A stretch of 64,000 bases of DNA, from assembly GCF_963678635.1 (NCBI RefSeq), contig NC_087070.1:15067840-15131839 (forward strand), written 5' to 3'. The position numbers and the translations under genes were made by a program. This DNA is from Symsagittifera roscoffensis. Lineage: Eukaryota > Xenacoelomorpha > Acoela > Convolutidae. Below the pieces are notes generated by a model. The model saw nothing but the letters and a program-made list of their open reading frames with translations. It made no database searches and was not told the DNA's origin. Shown one piece after another: positions 58,465 through 64,000 of this stretch (position 1 is its first letter; each line of letters begins with the position of its first letter).

Positions 58465-58534
58465 CACGGAGAGTCAATCACGGAGAGTCAATCACGGAGA
58501 GTCAATCACGGAGAGTCAATCACGGAGAGTCAAC
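58465..58534. repeat. 14-base minisatellite, five copies
   Basis: CACGGAGAGTCAAT, one copy fewer than in unit 1. Confidence 0.93.
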
Positions 58535-59377
58535 TACTGACCCAAAAGGAACTTCTCAGACGAAGACAGAGAAGATCGATGTTCCAAAACGTTAGTTGAA
58601 GCTCACATATTAATTAATTTTCTTATTCTTTAGGTGCTATTTTTATGAAATTTATTTTCTCGATACAATTAAACTAAACGGCTATTCAATAGTTTGTTCA
58701 ACCCCTAACGATCATTTCAAACCGATAGAAATTCTCAGAATATAATTATTGTCAAACCATATTATCGTTTGTAACTTTGTTGAGATGTCGTTTTTTACTT
58801 CTGAGTTTAGCCCTTTTTTAGCCGGTTTTTGGTCCTTCTGATCAATTACACCTAAAATTTTATTCACGCTCAGTAATGTCCTCAAGTTTTCATTAAAAGT
58901 TCATACAACTAATTTTGTTGTGATTTTTTCCAGTCGCCTCAATTTCGTCGTTTTGTTTTTAATCGTTTTGATATTTACCTCAAATAATTTTGACCGAGTA
59001 GCAAAATGTTGTTATTTTTTTTTACTTAATACTAAGATTTAATTAGTTTGGATAATTGTCCGGTATCGTCTGACCTTGCATTTGTACACTCAAACGAAGT
59101 GAATTTACATGATCCATTAATCTTTTTTCTATGAAAAAAAATCTAACTCAATCCTAATTCTTATTCATCTTATTCTATGTTAGTTAATTTAGCATTTCAG
59201 AGGTGAAATTTTGAAGGTTATATTAACCGTCCAATGGGTTGGTTTCTCCTCATACGAGGTTGGCAGTTTCTTTTTATCGTTGAGTGTTTATTTCAGATTT
59301 TGAAGCGTTTTAAATCTTTGTTGAGATATTTATTTTTACTTTAACGGTGCTGTTCTAAACATACAAAACATGACAAG

Positions 59378-59712
59378 AGAGAACCAGGATTGCTTAAGGA
59401 GGAGTTCAGACGCACAAGAATGTTATGCCTGTGTAGTAAAACCTATTGCTGTTACGATAGTAAAAGTCAAATGTATAAGTTTAGCAGGAAAGGTGTGAAC
59501 AAAAGCGCATTAGAGGACTCTGGAGATGGACCGATGCAGAGTACCGACAAGTACTGGATGAAGCAGTGAATTTGAAGTCAACGAATAGAAGACTTAAAAG
59601 CATTAACCATGCAGTCGCAACTTATGAACAATTTAAAATAGGACTGAACTATTTTTACCCTAAACGGGAAGTTGAATGTGATGGAATACATAGTAAACCT
59701 CTAAATTTGTGA
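59378..59712 (+). pseudogene. C-terminal fragment of a family-B DNA polymerase-like protein, unit 2 (frameshifted)
   Basis: Second copy of the fragment at 54937. One base is missing near 59534 (GATGCAGAG against GATGGCGGAG in unit 1), which breaks the frame after the KFSRKGVNK block. The C-terminal block (GLNYFYPKREVECDG) continues in another frame to TGA. The damage postdates the tandem duplication. Confidence 0.55.
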
Positions 59713-60359
59713 GAGACTATGATGTAAAGTTGTATACGATGCTGTGAATTAATACATTTTCTCTGTAATTAATCTATTTTTTTTTGAAAAAAAAAACTCT
59801 TTTTAAACGCTACGTTTGGGTTAACAATACTTTGTTTTTCGATTAAGAAAACGTTTAGGATCTGAAACATTGGCAAAATTGAGCTCCAGAGAACTCGGGT
59901 GCCAAATTTTTTTTGAAACTTTATCATCTGAAACTTACTATCTAAATACATTGGGAAACCTATTCCCTATCCTAATATATTGGCAAATCTATAGCCTATA
60001 GCCTAGGGTAATACATAGAGTGCTGACCAGATACTCTATAGCCTCCCCCCCCCCCCACCCGCTGAACTGCCCCGAAAACTACTACAAGTGAAAATTCACA
60101 ACAAGCTTACATTTGTTGAGTGTTTACGCGATATTGTTGTAAACATTCACTAGTCTCACTTATCATGCCGATACACGAAAAAGCGAACAAAAGTTGATCT
60201 CACGATAAGTTGACTTATCAGTACTCCTACAGATGTATTGATACCACAAAAACAAGCAGAAATAAAACACTGAATTGACGTTGAAATTTTATGAATTGAT
60301 ATGTACTGTGTTTAATTTAAATATAGGACATAAAACTGTACAAAATGGATACTAATACA

Positions 60360-60520
60360 AAAAGACTGATCGTATCAGGGCGAGGCCCTGAACGTTCCGA
60401 CTGCCTCTTAAGATCTATGGAGCAGTAATAACACAAAAAAATTAATTGATAAAAAACAAAATGAAGTTTTTTTCCAAGCATTACGAGGCCAAACTGTGCA
60501 CTGGATAGGAGCACAATTTT
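60360..60520 (+). repeat. Dispersed modules in unit 2
   Basis: CGTATCAGGGCGAGGCCC, TTCCGACTGCC and ACGAGGCCAAACTGTGCACT, as in unit 1. The C-run just upstream (60036-60055) is much longer than in unit 1. Confidence 0.8.
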
Positions 60521-60714
60521 GAATCTTTATGTTCCTGGATTCTAGAGAAAAGTTCCTGGATTCTTCCTGGATTGCCAAATTCGTATGAGGAGAAAATAAG
60601 TTCCAAAATGTAAAAAAAAATCCACAAACAAAGTTTCAGTGGATTCCGCATACATATACCTGTAATGAAAATTTTATCGGCACATTCGTTTTGTTGCGGT
60701 TTCCGCAGCAATCA

Positions 60715-60890
60715 AATATAGCTAGTTGTTCTGAATTCCGCAACTGTAAGTGGATTCCGCAAAATATAAGTGGAATCTGCAAAATGTAAGTGGAATCCGC
60801 AAATAAAAGCGGAATTATTATATTAGAGCGTGGCAGTTTGTTTTCATTGATTCCACAAACTGTTAGCGGATTCCGCAGATTGTAAGTGAG
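60715..60890. repeat. Short repeats of GTAAGTGGATTCCGCAAA, unit 2
   Basis: Counterpart of 56290-56480. Confidence 0.78.
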
Positions 60891-61388
60891 ATATCCAGCA
60901 ATCACCAGCTTGAACAATGGCTAGCTAGAACAACAAATGCGGAAATTATGAACAAATCTTAAATCATTAGTCAAATAAGTTCCTGGATATATCTTTTTAG
61001 AATTTAAATATAAATTTAGAGATTTGATTGAAACGGCCATTTTGATTTTGAATCCAAAACTTATTAACCCAGCAGCATTGAGCAATGAAAATAGCTAGAA
61101 CAACGAATGCGGAATTTTTGAACAAATACTTAACCATTGTCTGTGGAATCCACGAACAAATCTTCAATCATTACTTAACTAAAATTGTGGATAAACTCTT
61201 TTAGAATTTAAACATTTGAGTGAAAACGGCCTGTTTGATTTTTCAATTTAATTTTCCCACGTGTAGTTTAATTATTTTTTGACATATCCCAGCAAATTTT
61301 TGTAGCAGTGTCAAAAACAGTCACGCCCGCGGTTTAACGCAACCGTTTAAACTGTCAAACCAAACAATTCGATTAGTTAGACATTGCA

Positions 61389-61595
61389 GGAATTGAAAAT
61401 GATGGCGGGAATTGGGATCGAAGTTGTGTTACAGGAAAAGGGATTGAAGTTTGATTAAGGAATCGGGATCGAAATTGGATTACAGGATTTGGAATCGAAG
61501 TTGGGTTACGGGAAATGAGATCGATAGTGGCGACAAGAATTGGGATTGATGTTGGGTTAGGAATTGGGATCGAAGTTGGGCTACAGTAATTGAGA
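61389..61595. repeat. ~25-base minisatellite at the end of unit 2, about eight copies
   Basis: Degenerate GGAATTGGGATCGAAGTTGG units. It is about two copies longer than the equivalent at the end of unit 1, because unit 1 is interrupted here by the next unit. Confidence 0.85.
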
Positions 61596-61689
61596 CTGGT
61601 AGCTGATCAACGTAGCTAAGAGCGAACTTGTTGGTGAAAACCTAATAAATAAAAGATATAAATTAAAATGTTACTACATATAAACATAA

Positions 61690-62125
61690 ATGTGAAAGGA
61701 ATCCTCAAACAAATGCGGATTCCACTTACAGTTGCGGATTCGGCAACATCTCAATTTAACGATACAAATATTTTTTCATTTATTTGTGGATTCCACAAAA
61801 TCACTTATTGGAATCCAAAACAGCAGAGAAGATCAAAAAAGGGCAATTCCCCGACAAATCTGATTTTGGCCTGTTGCGAATTCCGCTTGCAATGTAGAGA
61901 ATGCACAGTTTGGCCTCGTAATGAACGTTTGATTTTTTTTTGAAAATCATCCCCCCACATCCAAATAAAGCACAAAAAGATAGATTCTGGTAACAAATCA
62001 ATTATGGCAAATAAGCTATTTTCAACCAATTTGGAACAGTTTCTAACACGGATTAACTCTCCGCTTACGCGTTAATAGCGCGAAATATATCGCGCGTTAA
62101 TTGTCCCAATTTGGCCAAAATGCCA
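61690..62125. repeat. Dispersed modules near 62 kb
   Basis: Reverse-orientation GCGGATTCCACTTACAGTTG and TGCACAGTTTGGCCTCGTAA (about 61700-61920) are followed by a plus-orientation hairpin module (62008-62125). Its core, CGCGTTAATAGCGCGAAAT then ATATCGCGCGTTAATTG, is the best-preserved copy in the window. Confidence 0.82.
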
Positions 62126-63660
62126 ATATTTAATCCCCCGTAACCCTGCGATGTTTCGGAGTTATTTCAGCGATGATTCAGTCGAAAATCATCGCTCAAA
62201 CTTACGAAACTTTAACACATTCTAGAACTTAAAAAAGAGAGTTTCGGTTGATAAGCATTTTAACTTGCTATTATCAAGACTTGAAGAGGTAACAAACATG
62301 TTGCGAGATCGAACTCCTGTAAGATCAATTTTTTGCTCATTTTGATAGGTTTATTATTGCCGTTTCATCTCTGAAAATTAGCCAAACTAGCGTTAATCGA
62401 TAAAAGTTGCTATTGTGGCAATGAACATCGATAATTCATGGATGGCGATAGCTTTTTTTTTCATTTTTTTTGTTAAGTTTCAATGTGAGCTCAACTCGGG
62501 GAAATATTTGTGCTCGGGTGGTTTTTTTTCTTCAGACAAATACCGACTTGATAATTAGCCTTTTTTGACGGAACTTATTTAAATCTTTCAAAAAACTTTG
62601 TTTTGCTGAACCTAAATTTGAAAGTATTTCACCTGCGACAATTTTTTTTTACAATTAATGGGGGGTTAAAGCATGCCAATTTGGCAAGTTTGGGACAACT
62701 AATGCTTGATATATTTCGCGATATATTTCGAGCAAAACCTACAACTTTGTATTTTATATTGATTGTAAGTGATGATTTGCACAAAAAATCTCAACTTTTA
62801 AGTTTTTTGCTTTTTTTAATCAAATTTAATTTGTTCTTGGTTTCGCCGTGAAAGGAGCAGTCATGTTTAGTTTAAAAAAACATTGATTATTTAATTCTGT
62901 CATAAGCTTGACAAGCAATTTTTCTATATCACTTTTCGACTAAATTGCATTAGAAAAAAGTGTTTAATGTAAAACTAGTGTTTTGAAAATTTTTTCGGAA
63001 AAACATAATTGTAAGTGTTGGAATACATTTGTTCCATGATAGAAAAAAAATGATTTTTTTAGTTAGGAAGTATTTTGCTATTGATTTACTTGAGCGAACG
63101 TAGAAATAGCGTAACAATGTTAATCTTAACCAGTCAAAAACAATGAGCTGGTTTTTGGATCAATACAAATCAGCAATCTTTAGCTTTCTCTATAAAAAAT
63201 AAATTTAAGCTATGTTTCTTGTCAAAATTTAGGTTATTAGTAAAAACATTTTTGTCAATATCCTCGCATTCTGCAAGTCAGATTACGAGAAGCCTCTGAA
63301 CTCGTAGCATCTGTTTCTTCACATGATTGAAAGACATCTTATATACATGAACGAGAAGTTGGCAAAAAAAAATCGATTCCATCTCGCACTGGAGTTTCAT
63401 AGATAATTATCAATCAAGTTGGATTTTCATAGCCTATCTCTCTTAAAATTAGTTAGGAAAATTTATTCCAGTTGATCAAAAAGAAAGTTAAAGTTACTAC
63501 AGTTCTGATTTAGTTGCTCCAAACAACAGGAACAAAACTTAAATTTAAAATGCGTTTTTGGCAAACTCGGTTGAACTTAGGTTTCAACAAAGATTGCTTC
63601 AAATTTTAGCAGAATTAGTTTGATTTGCGAAATATACCCCGAAATTGAAGCACTCTAAAT
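62126..63660. other. No gene recognised
   Basis: A 10-bp stem (AGCGATGATT/AATCATCGCT, 62169-62196) and a TATTTGTGCTCGGGTGG module at about 62505 are the only structures. Frames are short and low-complexity. Confidence 0.45.
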
Positions 63661-64000
63661 TTTTAGCCAATTTTTGGTCCACCTGATCAATTACAACTAA
63701 ATTTTATTCACGCTCAGTAATGTCCTCAAGTTTTCTTTAAAAATTCATACAATTAATTTTGTTGTGATTTTTTCCAGTCGCCTCAAATTCATCGTTTTGT
63801 TTTTAATCGTTTTGGTATTTACCTCAAATAATTTTGACCGTGAAGCAAAATGTTGTTATTTTTTTTTACTTAATACTAAGATTTAATTAGTTTGGATAAT
63901 TGTCTGGTATCGTCTGACCTTGCATTTGTACACTCCAACGAAGTGAATTTACATGATCCATTAATCTTTTTTCTATGAAAAAAAATCTAACTCAATCCTA
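63661..64000. repeat. 4.5-kb repeat, unit 3 (fragment running off the window)
   Basis: TTTTAGCCAATTTTTGGTCC onwards matches 58816-59155 of unit 2 and is closer to unit 2 than to unit 1. It enters in mid-unit after about 2 kb of unrelated DNA, so it is not in direct tandem with unit 2. A polymerase-like fragment would be expected a few hundred bases beyond the window. Confidence 0.88.

Larger units (their letters stand above)
57121..61595. repeat. 4.5-kb tandem repeat, unit 2
   Basis: Same order and orientation as unit 1, with scattered substitutions and indels. It ends in a longer version of the GGGATCGAAGTTGG minisatellite. The paired frames 53282-53575/57791-58021 (+) and 53841-53617/58287-58063 (-) are preserved only as similar sequence. 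I do not recognise them as proteins. Confidence 0.93.

Noticed and set aside
1-64000. CRISPR array, bacterial operon, phage or plasmid interpretation
   Set aside because: Spliceosomal introns, LTR and non-LTR retroelements and the absence of long intact gene strings indicate a eukaryotic genome; the tandem repeats have no spacer-repeat structure.

Overview
This is an AT-rich, repeat-dominated animal genome window and probably an invertebrate. It has spliceosomal introns in two secreted-protein genes (one a C-type lectin), a Ty3/gypsy LTR retrotransposon, a decayed non-LTR retrotransposon and many tandem and inverted repeats. No tRNA, rRNA, CRISPR or bacterial-style operon was seen. The phylum cannot be fixed from the sequence alone. 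Only two ordinary host genes are well supported: a cysteine-rich protein on the minus strand (about 14.0-15.0 kb, with further exons apparently lost in a 200-N gap) and a three-exon C-type lectin-like gene on the plus strand (46.78-48.56 kb).

Layout. 1.3-6.7 kb: a tandem array of an about 1.8 kb AT-rich unit (two full copies and two partial ones). 6.56-8.03 kb: two abutting palindromes with unrelated arms whose short central spacers carry nearly the same sequence. 8.3-9.2 kb: decayed coding sequence on the minus strand. 11.76-12.14 kb: a third palindrome. 12.2-12.9 kb: a decayed non-LTR reverse transcriptase. 14.0-15.2 kb: the cysteine-rich gene and the assembly gap.

17-39.3 kb: three copies of one Ty3/gypsy element. 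Only the third (31530-39291) has both LTRs and a 5-bp target-site duplication (CTACT). The other two share its 5' flank and its in-frame stops. They are therefore segmental or tandem duplicates of one already defective insertion, not separate insertions. Gag, two zinc knuckles, aspartic protease, reverse transcriptase, RNase H, integrase (zinc-binding motif plus DDE) and an unusually long basic 3' extension can be read, all broken by shared stops and frameshifts.

39.3-46.1 kb: G-rich and minisatellite-like sequence, dispersed repeat modules, a 195-bp tandem duplication, a 1.16-kb unit repeated about three times, and a field dense in the palindrome TCAGATCTGA. 46.5-48.6 kb: the lectin gene. 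49.3-51.4 kb: an older, badly decayed Ty3/gypsy element. 52.6-61.6 kb: a 4.5-kb unit duplicated in tandem, with a third partial copy entering at 63.66 kb. Each full unit carries the C-terminal end of a family-B DNA polymerase-like protein, a 14-bp minisatellite of variable copy number, and a GGGATCGAAGTTGG minisatellite at its edge.

A family of short dispersed modules recurs at about 15.3-16, 17.1, 29.1-29.8, 40.2-40.6, 56, 60.4 and 61.9-62.5 kb. One module has a CG-rich hairpin core. The genes do not form a pathway; the window is mainly a record of repeat amplification, tandem duplication and palindrome formation.
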